Source: an archaeon (GTDB lineage Archaea > Hydrothermarchaeota > Hydrothermarchaeia > Hydrothermarchaeales > Hydrothermarchaeaceae). Taken from it: a stretch of 13,193 nucleotides of DNA. The stretch is taken from positions 1 through 13,193 of the forward strand of contig JAHJSX010000010.1 in the NCBI GenBank assembly GCA_018830205.1. Direction: 5' to 3'. Positions within the stretch are counted from its first letter, which is position 1; every line of letters begins with the position of its first letter. The translations under genes and the position numbers were made by a program. Under the pieces are notes generated by a model. The model was not told the origin of the DNA. It worked only from the letters and a program-made list of their open reading frames with translations, and ran no database searches. Below, piece by piece: positions 1 to 6,084 of this stretch.

Positions 1-521
1 AGCGGCATGATCTGACATCTTCAATCTATGTTACTCCAATACAGGCAAAAGAAAAAATAAGAAAAGAGAAAGGCAAAAGGATTCATGTGATATGTGGGGG
101 TGGAACAGGCTCGTCACTCATGGAGTTTTTGGTTGCAGAGGGCCACGAGGTCACAGTTGGCGTGCTCAATGTTCTTGACAGCGACCACGAGACTGCAAGC
201 TCCCTTGGCATCGGCTTCGTGGAGGAGGCACCTTTTTCTCCAATAACACAAGAGGCACATGCTGCAAACCTGCGACTGCTTGAAAATGCTGACCTTGTTA
301 TTATGACAACCCTGCCGTTTGGGGCAGGGAACATACAAAATCTCAGGGCAGCCAGGCATGCGCTTGAGCGCGGAATCCCTCTTTTCATATTCAAGGCCTC
401 GCCAGCCGACCACGAATTTTCATACAAGGAGGCAGAGGAGCTTTTAAGTGAAATTAAAGAGGCAGGTGTTCTGGAGATTAAAGACCTACAGGAGCTTAGA
501 AAGATTATCAAGGAGATTTAA
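1..521 (+). CDS. btuD: Corrinoid (vitamin B12) ABC importer ATP-binding protein, C-terminal part (partial)
   Basis: The reading frame is open from the left edge (first full codon at position 3) to TAA at 519-521, so about 172 C-terminal residues are present and the ATPase domain lies outside the window. What remains resembles the extra domain found at the end of archaeal BtuD-type ATPases: a basic linker, then a Rossmann-like glycine-rich turn (ICGGGTGSSL, starting near 87), a VTVGVLNVLDSD stretch, and APFSPITQEAHAANL. The ATPase would energise uptake of cobalamin or cobinamide at the cytoplasmic face of the membrane. A GTG at 87 could start a shorter ORF, but the frame upstream is open and fits the family, so it is probably internal. 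The next gene, a CobD-like enzyme, begins 4 nt after the stop, which supports a corrinoid role. The role of the extension itself is not known to me. Confidence 0.72.
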   Translation, partial: RHDLTSSIYVTPIQAKEKIRKEKGKRIHVICGGGTGSSLMEFLVAEGHEVTVGVLNVLDSDHETASSLGIGFVEEAPFSPITQEAHAANLRLLENADLVIMTTLPFGAGNIQNLRAARHALERGIPLFIFKASPADHEFSYKEAEELLSEIKEAGVLEIKDLQELRKIIKEI

Positions 522-525
522 GAAA

Positions 526-1545
526 ATGAAAAAACCAGCACACGGCGGAGATGTTTGGTCGCAAGAGGTTGAGACAGACTTCAGTTCAAATGTGAACCCG
601 CTAGGCCCTCCAGAGAGAGTGAAGGAGGCACTCATTGGAGCCATTGATGACATCCACCATTATCCGGACATAGACGCCGCAGAACTAAAAGCAGCAATCT
701 CAAAGTATGTTGGCACAAGCCCCGAAAACATCACGCTTGGAAACGGCTCCACGGAGCTGATAAAGAATTTTTGCGAGCAATTTGCGCGCGGGGGCAACGT
801 TGTTATACCTATCCCAACATTCTCCGAGTACGAGTACTTTGCCAGGCTCAACGGCTCTGAAGTTCGTCACGCATTACTTGAAACAAAAAAAATAATCGAG
901 TCAATTGATAGGAATACGAGTGCTGTTTTTCTTTGCAACCCCAACAACCCCACAGGCACCCTTTTTGATGAGCGCGAAATTGAAACACTCATCAAGGCAG
1001 CGCTCGATGCATCCGCGCTCGTGTTTCTCGATGAGGCCTACATTGAATTCAGCGAGAGCAAGAGCTTTGCTGACCGGGCATGCGAATTTGAAAACCTCGT
1101 TGTGCTGCGCTCGCTCACGAAATTTTTCTCGCTCGCAGGCCTTCGAATAGGATACGCATGTGCAGCGAAAGAGTTGATTGACGCCATGGAGCGCGCGCGG
1201 GTCCCGTGGAACGTGAACACACTGGCTCAGGTCGCAGGCATCGAATCGCTTAAAGATACGAAATTTATCGATACATCAAAGGAGTTCATAAAAAAAGAAA
1301 GAGAGTTCATGTCAAGTGAGCTTTCAAAATTCTTGAAAGTAGAAAAAACACACGCAAATTTCTTCCTGATTGACCTGGATGGAAAAATAACATCAGGGGA
1401 GCTGAAAGGGAGGCTTCTAAAAAAAGGGATGCTCGTACGTGACTGCAGCACATTTGCCGGGCTCGATGACAATTTTATCAGGGTCTGCATCAGGAGGCAC
1501 GATGAGAACGCAAAATTAATCGAAGAATTGAGGCGCGAGCTATGA
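526..1545 (+). CDS. cobD: Threonine-phosphate decarboxylase CobD-like (class I/II PLP aminotransferase fold)
   Basis: A 339-residue PLP enzyme of the histidinol-phosphate aminotransferase family. Visible motifs are the N-terminal HGG and SSNVNPLGPP (substrate and cofactor loop), NPNNPTG at 138-144, DEAYIEF with Asp169 and Tyr172, and the Schiff-base Lys199 in SLTKFFSLAGLRIGYA. The HGGD...FSSNVNPLG start is typical of CobD, which decarboxylates L-threonine phosphate to (R)-1-aminopropan-2-yl phosphate, the substrate CbiB attaches to cobyric acid. The ATG at 526 was chosen because it follows the btuD stop by 4 nt and gives the expected family length; an in-frame start at 448 would overlap btuD by 74 nt and add non-family sequence. 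Histidinol-phosphate aminotransferase (HisC) is the main alternative. The B12 neighbours on both sides of the window favour CobD. Confidence 0.85.
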   Translation: MKKPAHGGDVWSQEVETDFSSNVNPLGPPERVKEALIGAIDDIHHYPDIDAAELKAAISKYVGTSPENITLGNGSTELIKNFCEQFARGGNVVIPIPTFSEYEYFARLNGSEVRHALLETKKIIESIDRNTSAVFLCNPNNPTGTLFDEREIETLIKAALDASALVFLDEAYIEFSESKSFADRACEFENLVVLRSLTKFFSLAGLRIGYACAAKELIDAMERARVPWNVNTLAQVAGIESLKDTKFIDTSKEFIKKEREFMSSELSKFLKVEKTHANFFLIDLDGKITSGELKGRLLKKGMLVRDCSTFAGLDDNFIRVCIRRHDENAKLIEELRREL

Positions 1546-1823
1546 CGCTTGACAGTACATGTGATTACTACCCGTGCCATTCCTCCATCACAGACTGCAC
1601 CTTCTGCTTCTGCCCTTTTTACCCATGCGGTGACGAGTCGACCGGTGGCAGGTTCGTGGTAAGCGAGAAAACAGGCAAGGATGTCTGGAGCTGCAAAAGG
1701 TGCGAGTGGATCCATGAAAAAGAAGTAGTTGATACCATCTTACCGGGGCTGGAAAAGACATCAAAAGATGACAGGAAAAACCTGCTTGAAATCAGGCTGA
1801 ATTACCTGAAGTTAAACCGTTAA
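1542..1823 (+). CDS. Small cysteine-rich metal-binding protein (COG2158 / PF04071-like)
   Basis: A 93-residue protein whose start overlaps the cobD stop by ATGA (1542-1545), so translation is probably coupled. It has eight cysteines, at 7, 12, 19, 22, 24, 29, 51 and 54, in a YYPCH...CTFCFCPFYPC...CKRC arrangement. This matches the cysteine-rich small domain family that I recall as a predicted metal-binding protein without a settled function. The C-terminal third (KDDRKNLLEIRL) is charged and probably helical. The number and spacing of the cysteines would suit two zinc sites or an iron-sulfur cluster. Its place behind btuD and cobD suggests a job in corrinoid metabolism or handling, but that is inference from context only. 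No signal peptide or membrane segment is visible. Confidence 0.75.
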   Translation: MTLDSTCDYYPCHSSITDCTFCFCPFYPCGDESTGGRFVVSEKTGKDVWSCKRCEWIHEKEVVDTILPGLEKTSKDDRKNLLEIRLNYLKLNR

Positions 1824-1824
1824 C

Positions 1825-1832
1825 TTTTTAAA
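1825..1832 (+). promoter_or_regulatory. Archaeal TATA box for the 1855-3875 unit
   Basis: The T-rich run ending in TTTAAA lies directly after the stop of the cysteine-rich protein gene. Its centre is about 26 nt before the ATG at 1855, the normal distance from an archaeal TATA box to the transcription start. This implies a leaderless mRNA beginning at or next to that ATG. A second AT-rich block (TTTTATAT, about 1835-1842) is too close to serve the same start. Confidence 0.55.
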
Positions 1833-1854
1833 CTTTTATATGTTATGTATAAAC

Positions 1855-2202
1855 ATGGCGAGAATCAAAAATATCGATGTCAACGACGGTGAAATGACTG
1901 TTGTGATAACTATTTCTGAGAAGGAGTACAATCTGCTCGGGGCAAAGATAGACGGTCTTGTATTGGTGCCAACAGACGAAGTGTTTCTGGAGCGCGAGCT
2001 TGTCACCGGCAAAATAGGTAATGGAAACAGGATAATGGTGCCGAACACATTTTTGAAGAATAACGGCATCGCAAAACTGCGCAAGCGTGTTCCTTCTCGG
2101 CTTTTTGAGTTCAACAACGAGAAGTATCTTTTTATTAAACTTGAGAATTCATCTCTTGTCCCTGAATTTGAAGAAGACGAAGGAGCGGGTGATTCCAAGT
2201 GA
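1855..2202 (+). CDS. Unrecognised small protein, first gene of the ATPase/V4R unit
   Basis: A 115-residue acidic protein that I do not recognise. The ATG at 1855 is preferred over the in-frame ATG at 1840 because the TATA box at 1825-1832 places the transcript start at about 1855; 1840 would add only MLCIN. The sequence looks largely beta-stranded, with KNIDVNDGEMTVVITIS near the N-terminus, a central GNGNRIMVPNTFL segment, a basic KLRKRV patch, then a hydrophobic strand KYLFIKL and an acidic tail. The GNRIMVP stretch is loosely like swapped-hairpin AbrB-type strands, but this is too weak to call. Its stop overlaps the GTG of the following RecA-like ATPase gene (GTGA at 2199-2202), so the two proteins are probably made in a fixed ratio and may act together. 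Confidence 0.7.
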   Translation: MARIKNIDVNDGEMTVVITISEKEYNLLGAKIDGLVLVPTDEVFLERELVTGKIGNGNRIMVPNTFLKNNGIAKLRKRVPSRLFEFNNEKYLFIKLENSSLVPEFEEDEGAGDSK

Positions 2203-2849
2203 CAAGAGTTCCAAGCGGCCTTGCAGGCCTTGACAAGCTTTTAGACGGCGGTTTTCCGCAAAACTCCTGCACCCTCTTATCTGGAGGCCCCGGCACAGGA
2301 AAGACGCTTTTGTCTCTGAATTTTGTTGAAAGCAGGGTGGACGCAAATGAAAAATCCTGCTATATATCCTTCAACGAGGACACGACAGGCCTCTTCAGGG
2401 CTGCCGAGGGGACGGGCCTCGAGATTGAAAAGACAGCAATCAAACACATGGATTTGCTTGAAGACATCAATGTAACAGATTTCATTAAAACAATTGAAAC
2501 GTACCCGAAGCTTGACAGGCTTGTGATTGACAACATAAACAAGCTTTTGCTCTTTTCCAAAGACAAGGCAGACTACCGCCACCAACTTTACAGGCTTATA
2601 AACTTCCTGAGAAAAAACGTAAAGGCCACCCTCCTGATTTGCGAGACCGATAACGGGATGGACACAGGCAACGGCGAGGCGTTTGAATGCGACGGCGTGG
2701 TCGGCATTTCCTTTTTGGAGCTTGAAGAAATACCAATGAGGACCATTCAGATTCACAAAATGAGGTACACGGCCATTGAGCCAAAAGTTGCACACGAGCT
2801 TGTAATTGAAAGCACCGGGCTAAAATTAAGCGAGAGAAAAGGGATATAA
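2199..2849 (+). CDS. RecA-superfamily ATPase, RAD55/KaiC-like single domain
   Basis: A 216-residue single-domain P-loop ATPase. The N-terminus RVPSGLAGLDKLLDGGFP is the typical entry to archaeal RAD55/KaiC-like proteins. Walker A is GGPGTGKT at 29-36. A candidate catalytic Glu60 sits in YISFNED after strand 2; KaiC proper has a Glu-Glu pair here, while this protein has Asn-Glu. Walker B is LVIDNI with Asp111. The C-terminal half contains paired-strand segments (TLLICETD, HKMRYT) seen in KaiC-like folds. The start is GTG at 2199, overlapping the previous stop. Such stand-alone proteins are common in archaea and mostly have regulatory or signalling roles rather than recombination. The absence of other recombination genes and the following V4R-like gene favour signalling. 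No DNA-binding module is visible. Confidence 0.82.
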   Translation: MTRVPSGLAGLDKLLDGGFPQNSCTLLSGGPGTGKTLLSLNFVESRVDANEKSCYISFNEDTTGLFRAAEGTGLEIEKTAIKHMDLLEDINVTDFIKTIETYPKLDRLVIDNINKLLLFSKDKADYRHQLYRLINFLRKNVKATLLICETDNGMDTGNGEAFECDGVVGISFLELEEIPMRTIQIHKMRYTAIEPKVAHELVIESTGLKLSERKGI

Positions 2850-2855
2850 ATCCAA

Positions 2856-3875
2856 ATGCGCCTTTCAGAGTCCATCGGGAAGAATATTTATAGCGTATCA
2901 CCCGGCGCAATTTTAAATAAATTTAAGGGTGCTCCAAGGAGAAACACCCTGTTTTTTGAAGACATCATTGCAAATTACGTGAAGGCGTGCGAAGAAGCAG
3001 GACACGCCTCTGAGATTCAAAAGATTGGCCAGGAGTGGTTGAGCGCCATGACAAAGGAGATGATGATTCAACCACTTCGCCGAATGCCTCCGCCCCTTTT
3101 TATTAATTTGATATGGGAGAGGGTGTGGAAAAATCTTGGGATGGTGACATATATACATGTTAAAGAGGAAGGGAATCTTACGAAACTTAGTACAGGCGAG
3201 GAAGTTATAACCAGACTCATCGGAGAAAACCATCTTGCGACTGGCTCATACATGGGCGTGTTCAATGCATTATATGGCTTTCATTTTGATTGCAAATCAG
3301 CAGACCAATCGAAAGAATCCTGTGAATATGTCTTTGAACGAAAGGATGAAAAATTTGAGATTAAATCCAAGACAAAAAGAGAATATCTCAGACTAAACAG
3401 ACCAGGGATAGGGGGGGGCAACACATTGAAGAGTAGTTTAGATAGCAGGACTTTTTTACTAAAAGAAAAAAACAGAATATACTTCCGTGGAAAATCAATC
3501 ACCCCGATGGAAAACACAATCTTGCATATAATTGGCAACTATTCAATTTTGATGGAGCGGATTCCAGAACTCTCCTACAATTTCTTTAAAGACATCGTTG
3601 AACCCGACACCACTCCAGAAAATAAACTTCGTCTAATCAAGACACTCTTAAATGCAATGGGTTACGGCGTTATCAACATCATAGTAGAAGATGACAGGCT
3701 GCTTTTCAGAATTAAAAATCCCCCCTATGGAATGCAAATCGGTGAGGACAACTGGGATTTTTTGATTTATGCCATCCAGGGCTACCTGTGGCTAATCAAC
3801 GAAGGATTCGTGATTGAGGGAGTGAGGGCTCCTACTAAAAATTCAAACGTTTTGGAAGCATCATTTACGAGATAA
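2856..3875 (+). CDS. Protein with two V4R-like domains, putative small-molecule sensor
   Basis: A 339-residue soluble protein starting 6 nt after the ATPase gene. Residues about 53-165 look like a V4R (4-vinyl reductase-like) domain: a helix with IGQEWLSAM, a strand LGMVTYIHVKEEG, the segment GSYMGVFNALYGFHFDC, and the C-terminal ESCEYVFE that matches the family's usual ending of Cys-x-(F/Y)-x-(V/F). Residues about 255-337 appear to be a second, degenerate copy: LLNAMGYGVINIIVEDD, then YAIQGYLWLINEGFVIEGV, lacking the final Cys. The middle (165-250) is charged with a run of glycines encoded by an eight-G tract (3411-3418). V4R domains bind small, often hydrophobic or tetrapyrrole-related ligands (BchJ, aromatic-sensing XylR/DmpR regulators). 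No output domain is fused, so the neighbouring ATPase may provide it. The family call rests on pattern only. Confidence 0.6.
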   Translation: MRLSESIGKNIYSVSPGAILNKFKGAPRRNTLFFEDIIANYVKACEEAGHASEIQKIGQEWLSAMTKEMMIQPLRRMPPPLFINLIWERVWKNLGMVTYIHVKEEGNLTKLSTGEEVITRLIGENHLATGSYMGVFNALYGFHFDCKSADQSKESCEYVFERKDEKFEIKSKTKREYLRLNRPGIGGGNTLKSSLDSRTFLLKEKNRIYFRGKSITPMENTILHIIGNYSILMERIPELSYNFFKDIVEPDTTPENKLRLIKTLLNAMGYGVINIIVEDDRLLFRIKNPPYGMQIGEDNWDFLIYAIQGYLWLINEGFVIEGVRAPTKNSNVLEASFTR

Positions 3876-4752
3876 AACCTGAGATAAAAAGCGCAATTGC
3901 TAGAATCATCTGAGAAGACAAAATCGAATACCGCGTCTTTTTTAAATCATTTTTTACCAAAAATGCCAGCGCTAGGAGCAGCGGAAGTACAAGAGGATAA
4001 AGACCTCTGTATTGCAATCCAACAATTGAAAGCAAGATTATGCAAAGGGAAGCGCACAATACCTTTTTGCCGGCATCAAAGCCGAATAAAACCGGTATCG
4101 TTCTTATGCCGACGTGCTTGTCACCATCATAACCTCTAAGGTCCCCAAGCACGTTGATACTAAATCCCACAAGAGCAATGATTGGAACATAGTACAACAT
4201 ACTCCCTGTGAATTGTCCGCCTGCCAGAGCACCAATCAAGAAAGCGAGACTCATTGCGACTCCGGTGTAGATATTCTTTACAAGAAAGACTTTCTTGACC
4301 CCGTATTTCGAATAATAAATCCCCGAGGTAACCCAAACGATATATAGGATAAAAGCAGGTCCGGGTAAAAACGATGCAAAAATAAAACTCATCAGAGTAA
4401 AACCAGCGACCGCTAAAATACCTTTTCCATTGACAACAAACAAATTAAGTTTTTTGTTATTTACCAAATCCTCCTTTTTGTCTGTCAGGTAATTATAGGA
4501 ATACGCAGACGCTGTTGTGAAAAACGCAGTCAAGAAAAGAAAAACCATCACGGCAGCAGGGCCATTGAATAGCAAGTATCCCGAGACCGCCATTCCTGAG
4601 AGAAATAGCCCGGTCTCGGGCCTCGTAAAGATAATCAATTCTTTCAATAACGCGATTTTCGTCTTTAAAAATTCTGCAACATATCGCCTCTTAAATTCTA
4701 CAGCCACCCCCCCATTATTGTAAAATATACCCCACCTTTTAAAACTATACAT
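3865..4752 (-). CDS. UbiA-family membrane prenyltransferase
   Basis: A 295-residue polytopic membrane protein with roughly eight or nine hydrophobic segments. The first Asp motif NxxxDxxxD is NYLTDKKED at 87-95. The second Asp-rich loop is GDLRGYDGDKHVGIRTIPVLFG, in which the Asp residues and GIRT-P-V spacing are typical of UbiA enzymes. These transfer a polyprenyl chain from its diphosphate to an acceptor such as an aromatic quinone precursor, a tetrapyrrole or an archaeal lipid glycerol. The acceptor cannot be told here; digeranylgeranylglyceryl-phosphate synthase-like and quinone-type activities are both possible. The ATG at 4752 is favoured because a TATA box lies about 31 nt upstream; a GTG at codon 16 (4705-4707) is an alternative. 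A seven-C tract (4707-4713) lies in the N-terminal codons. The 3' end overlaps the V4R gene by 11 nt in convergent orientation. Confidence 0.85.
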   Translation of the reverse strand: MYSFKRWGIFYNNGGVAVEFKRRYVAEFLKTKIALLKELIIFTRPETGLFLSGMAVSGYLLFNGPAAVMVFLFLTAFFTTASAYSYNYLTDKKEDLVNNKKLNLFVVNGKGILAVAGFTLMSFIFASFLPGPAFILYIVWVTSGIYYSKYGVKKVFLVKNIYTGVAMSLAFLIGALAGGQFTGSMLYYVPIIALVGFSINVLGDLRGYDGDKHVGIRTIPVLFGFDAGKKVLCASLCIILLSIVGLQYRGLYPLVLPLLLALAFLVKNDLKKTRYSILSSQMILAIALFISGFIS

Positions 4753-4779
4753 CTTTGTCTAATAAAATGCAAATCATTT

Positions 4780-4787
4780 TATATAAA
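4780..4787 (-). promoter_or_regulatory. TATA box for the UbiA-family gene
   Basis: Read on the minus strand this is TTTATATA, whose centre is about 31 nt before the ATG at 4752. The fit to an archaeal TATA box is good, and it implies a leaderless or very short-leader transcript. It shares the 134-bp AT-rich divergent spacer (4753-4886) with the winged-helix gene promoter. Confidence 0.5.
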
Positions 4788-4838
4788 ACTTTCGTAAATA
4801 TATAGTTTAGTTTCAATAATTTTACTTATTCCGCAATA

Positions 4839-4868
4839 TTTATATACAATCCACTCCAATATATATAA
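4839..4868 (+). promoter_or_regulatory. Two candidate TATA boxes for the winged-helix/receiver operon
   Basis: TTTATATA at 4839-4846 and ATATATAA at 4861-4868 both lie before the ATG at 4887. The first would give a leader of about 15-20 nt containing GTGGGG, which may help ribosome binding. The second is about 22 nt from the ATG and would give a leaderless message. Each box is preceded by CAAT, so the pair forms a short direct repeat about 23 nt apart. Which box is used is unknown. Confidence 0.45.
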
Positions 4869-4886
4869 CAGGCAGTGGGGTTTAAA

Positions 4887-5282
4887 ATGCATTGGCGAGA
4901 AAAAGAGCTAATCGAAATCATAAAAACAGGGGGAAGGCTAAACACTTCTGACATAGTAAACAGAAGCAGGATGTGCAAGGTCACAGCTCTTAAATATCTA
5001 AAGGTCCTCGAGGACCAGGGGCACGTCAATTTTGAGCGTATTGGGCCAACAAAACTCTGGCATGTAAATCAAAATGATATTTCCAAGGGGGGAGAGGGGA
5101 ACTCCTCGGAACACTATCAAAACATCCTGCGGATGCTAAAAGAATTCGAGGAGTCAACCGGGAAAAAGGGATTTGTCCTAATGAGCGTTGAAGATTTCGA
5201 TGCAAACCCTGCGGCATTGAAGGTGTCTCTTCTTGAGGACGGAACTCCTAAATTCGAACTAAAGACCGGTTCGGGGGCGTGA
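4887..5282 (+). CDS. Winged helix-turn-helix DNA-binding protein
   Basis: A 131-residue protein from the ATG at 4887. An in-frame GTG at 4875 would add four residues and cannot be excluded, because a TATA box at 4839-4846 is also correctly placed for it. Residues 1-60 form a winged helix of the ArsR/MarR-like type: KELIEIIKTGGRLNTSDIV (helices 1-2), SRMCKVTALKYLKVLEDQG (recognition helix region), then the wing HVNFERIGPTKLWHV. Residues about 75-131 form a second small region with a helix (YQNILRMLKEFEEST) and strands ending in KFELKT; this part has no family I recognise and may bind a partner or dimerise. It lies 6 nt before two receiver genes, so it may be the DNA-binding output of that pathway, and it may regulate its own divergent promoter region. 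Confidence 0.78.
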   Translation: MHWREKELIEIIKTGGRLNTSDIVNRSRMCKVTALKYLKVLEDQGHVNFERIGPTKLWHVNQNDISKGGEGNSSEHYQNILRMLKEFEESTGKKGFVLMSVEDFDANPAALKVSLLEDGTPKFELKTGSGA

Positions 5283-5288
5283 GGGGCA

Positions 5289-5690
5289 ATGCCTGCAAAA
5301 ATATTAATAGTCGACGATGACCCTGACTTTTTATTCGTATTAAATCGCATTCTGACAAAGGATGGACACGAAGTAATACAGGCAGAAGACGGCGCCGAGG
5401 GCCTCAAAATAGCAGAATCAGAAAAGCCTGACATGGTATTTTTGGATGTCATGATGCCGGACATGAACGGCTGGGAAGTTTGCAAGAGACTAAAAGCGGC
5501 CTCCCCCAACCTTCCTGTTTCAATGTGCTCAGTATTAAGTGAACCAGAAGATATTGAAAAAAGCATCAGATTCTCAGGAGCGGATGACCACTTAACCAAG
5601 CCACTAAGTTTTAACAAGGTTTTGGACGCTGTCAGCCATTTTCAGTCAGGCCCCCACATACAGGAAGAGACAATACCTATATTGAGGTAA
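5289..5690 (+). CDS. Receiver-only response regulator (copy 1)
   Basis: A 133-residue CheY-like single receiver domain without a fused output. Key residues are present: acidic pocket Asp9/Asp10/Asp11, phosphoacceptor Asp53 in FLDVMMPD, the switch Ser81 (PVSMCSV, where Thr is usual), and Lys104 in LTKPL. A 15-residue tail after the receiver (QSGPHIQEETIPILR) is missing from copy 2. It begins 6 nt after the winged-helix gene and ends 5 nt before copy 2. No histidine kinase is in the window, so the phosphodonor is unknown. It may pass signal to the winged-helix protein by contact. Its core DNA is nearly identical to that of copy 2 (see the repeat entries). Confidence 0.9.
   Translation: MPAKILIVDDDPDFLFVLNRILTKDGHEVIQAEDGAEGLKIAESEKPDMVFLDVMMPDMNGWEVCKRLKAASPNLPVSMCSVLSEPEDIEKSIRFSGADDHLTKPLSFNKVLDAVSHFQSGPHIQEETIPILR
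5420..5530 (+). repeat. Near-identical core shared with the second receiver gene (copy 1)
   Basis: Aligned without gaps at an offset of 407 nt to 5827-5937, this 111-nt segment has only five mismatches by eye, including one run of 39 and one of 50 identical bases. Flanking parts of the two genes differ at many positions, including synonymous ones, apart from a further short match around CACGAAGTAATACAGGCAG. It encodes the phosphoacceptor and switch region of the receiver. Confidence 0.85.
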
Positions 5691-5695
5691 AAACC

Positions 5696-6052
5696 ATGCC
5701 AGGTAAAATCCTGATAGTGGATGACGACCCCGGCATCCTCCATATCCTAAAATTTTTTTTAAATAAAAAAGGGCACGAAGTAATACAGGCAGTGGACGGC
5801 GATGAGTGCATCAAAAAGGTGGAAGAAGAAAAGCCTGACATGGTATTTTTGGATGTCATGATGCCCGGGATGGACGGCTGGGAAGTATGCAAGAGACTAA
5901 AAGCGGCCTCCCCCAACCTTCCTGTTTCAATGTGCTCCGTCTTAAGCGAGCCAGAGGAGATTGAAAGAAGCCTCAGATTTGCGGGCGCAGATGACCACCT
6001 AACAAAGCCCCTGAATTTCAATAAGGTTCTGGACTTTGTCCATTCCTTTTAA
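5696..6052 (+). CDS. Receiver-only response regulator (copy 2)
   Basis: A 118-residue CheY-like receiver, shorter than copy 1 because it stops at the end of the fold. Asp9-Asp11, Asp53 (FLDVMMPG), Ser81 and Lys104 are all retained, so it should be phosphorylatable. Residues 46-87 match copy 1 almost exactly, while the first 45 residues, particularly helix 1 (GILHILKFFLNKKG against DFLFVLNRILTKDG), and helix 2 differ, which could give different kinase or partner specificity. The TATA box of the cbiP operon begins directly after its stop codon. It is probably co-transcribed with the winged-helix gene and copy 1. Confidence 0.9.
   Translation: MPGKILIVDDDPGILHILKFFLNKKGHEVIQAVDGDECIKKVEEEKPDMVFLDVMMPGMDGWEVCKRLKAASPNLPVSMCSVLSEPEEIERSLRFAGADDHLTKPLNFNKVLDFVHSF
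5827..5937 (+). repeat. Near-identical core shared with the first receiver gene (copy 2)
   Basis: Partner of 5420-5530: 111 nt with five mismatches by eye at a constant offset of 407 nt. The pattern of a sharply conserved middle in otherwise diverged genes suggests gene conversion or recent recombination between the tandem copies. Confidence 0.85.
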
Positions 6053-6061
6053 TTTTAAATA
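6053..6061 (+). promoter_or_regulatory. TATA box for the cobalamin operon
   Basis: TTTTAAATA starts directly after the stop of the second receiver gene. Its centre is about 28 nt before the ATG of cbiP at 6085, so transcription should start at or close to that ATG and the message would be leaderless. The 32-nt spacer leaves no room for a riboswitch, so control of this operon is more likely by a DNA-binding protein or by read-through from the receiver operon. Confidence 0.6.
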
Positions 6062-6084
6062 CTTGTGGGCCGATTTATAGTCCA

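Noticed and set aside
448..525. Upstream extension of the CobD-like ORF to 448
   Set aside because: It would overlap the end of btuD by 74 nt, and the extra residues are basic and not family-like. The ATG at 526 fits spacing and length.
1227..1715. 162-codon minus-strand ORF
   Set aside because: It lies across the well-supported cobD and cysteine-rich genes, has no recognisable motif and is a frame shadow.
2277..2795. 172-codon minus-strand ORF
   Set aside because: It is antisense to the RecA-like ATPase gene, whose Walker motifs are clear. The reverse frame has no domain signature.
2883..2895. TATA-like sequence (ATATTTATA) inside the V4R-like gene
   Set aside because: No in-frame start codon follows at a leaderless distance, and the next ATG is far downstream. 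Probably chance in AT-rich sequence.
4786..4808. Inverted pair AAACT...AGTTT in the divergent spacer as an operator
   Set aside because: The arms are only 5 bp with a 13-nt gap in very AT-rich DNA, so this is expected by chance.
5117..6021. Two similar minus-strand ORFs opposite the receiver genes
   Set aside because: Their mutual similarity only mirrors the tandem duplication on the plus strand. The plus-strand receivers carry all catalytic residues.
6053..6084. Cobalamin riboswitch before cbiP
   Set aside because: Only 32 nt separate the genes and most of that is promoter, so there is no space for a riboswitch fold.
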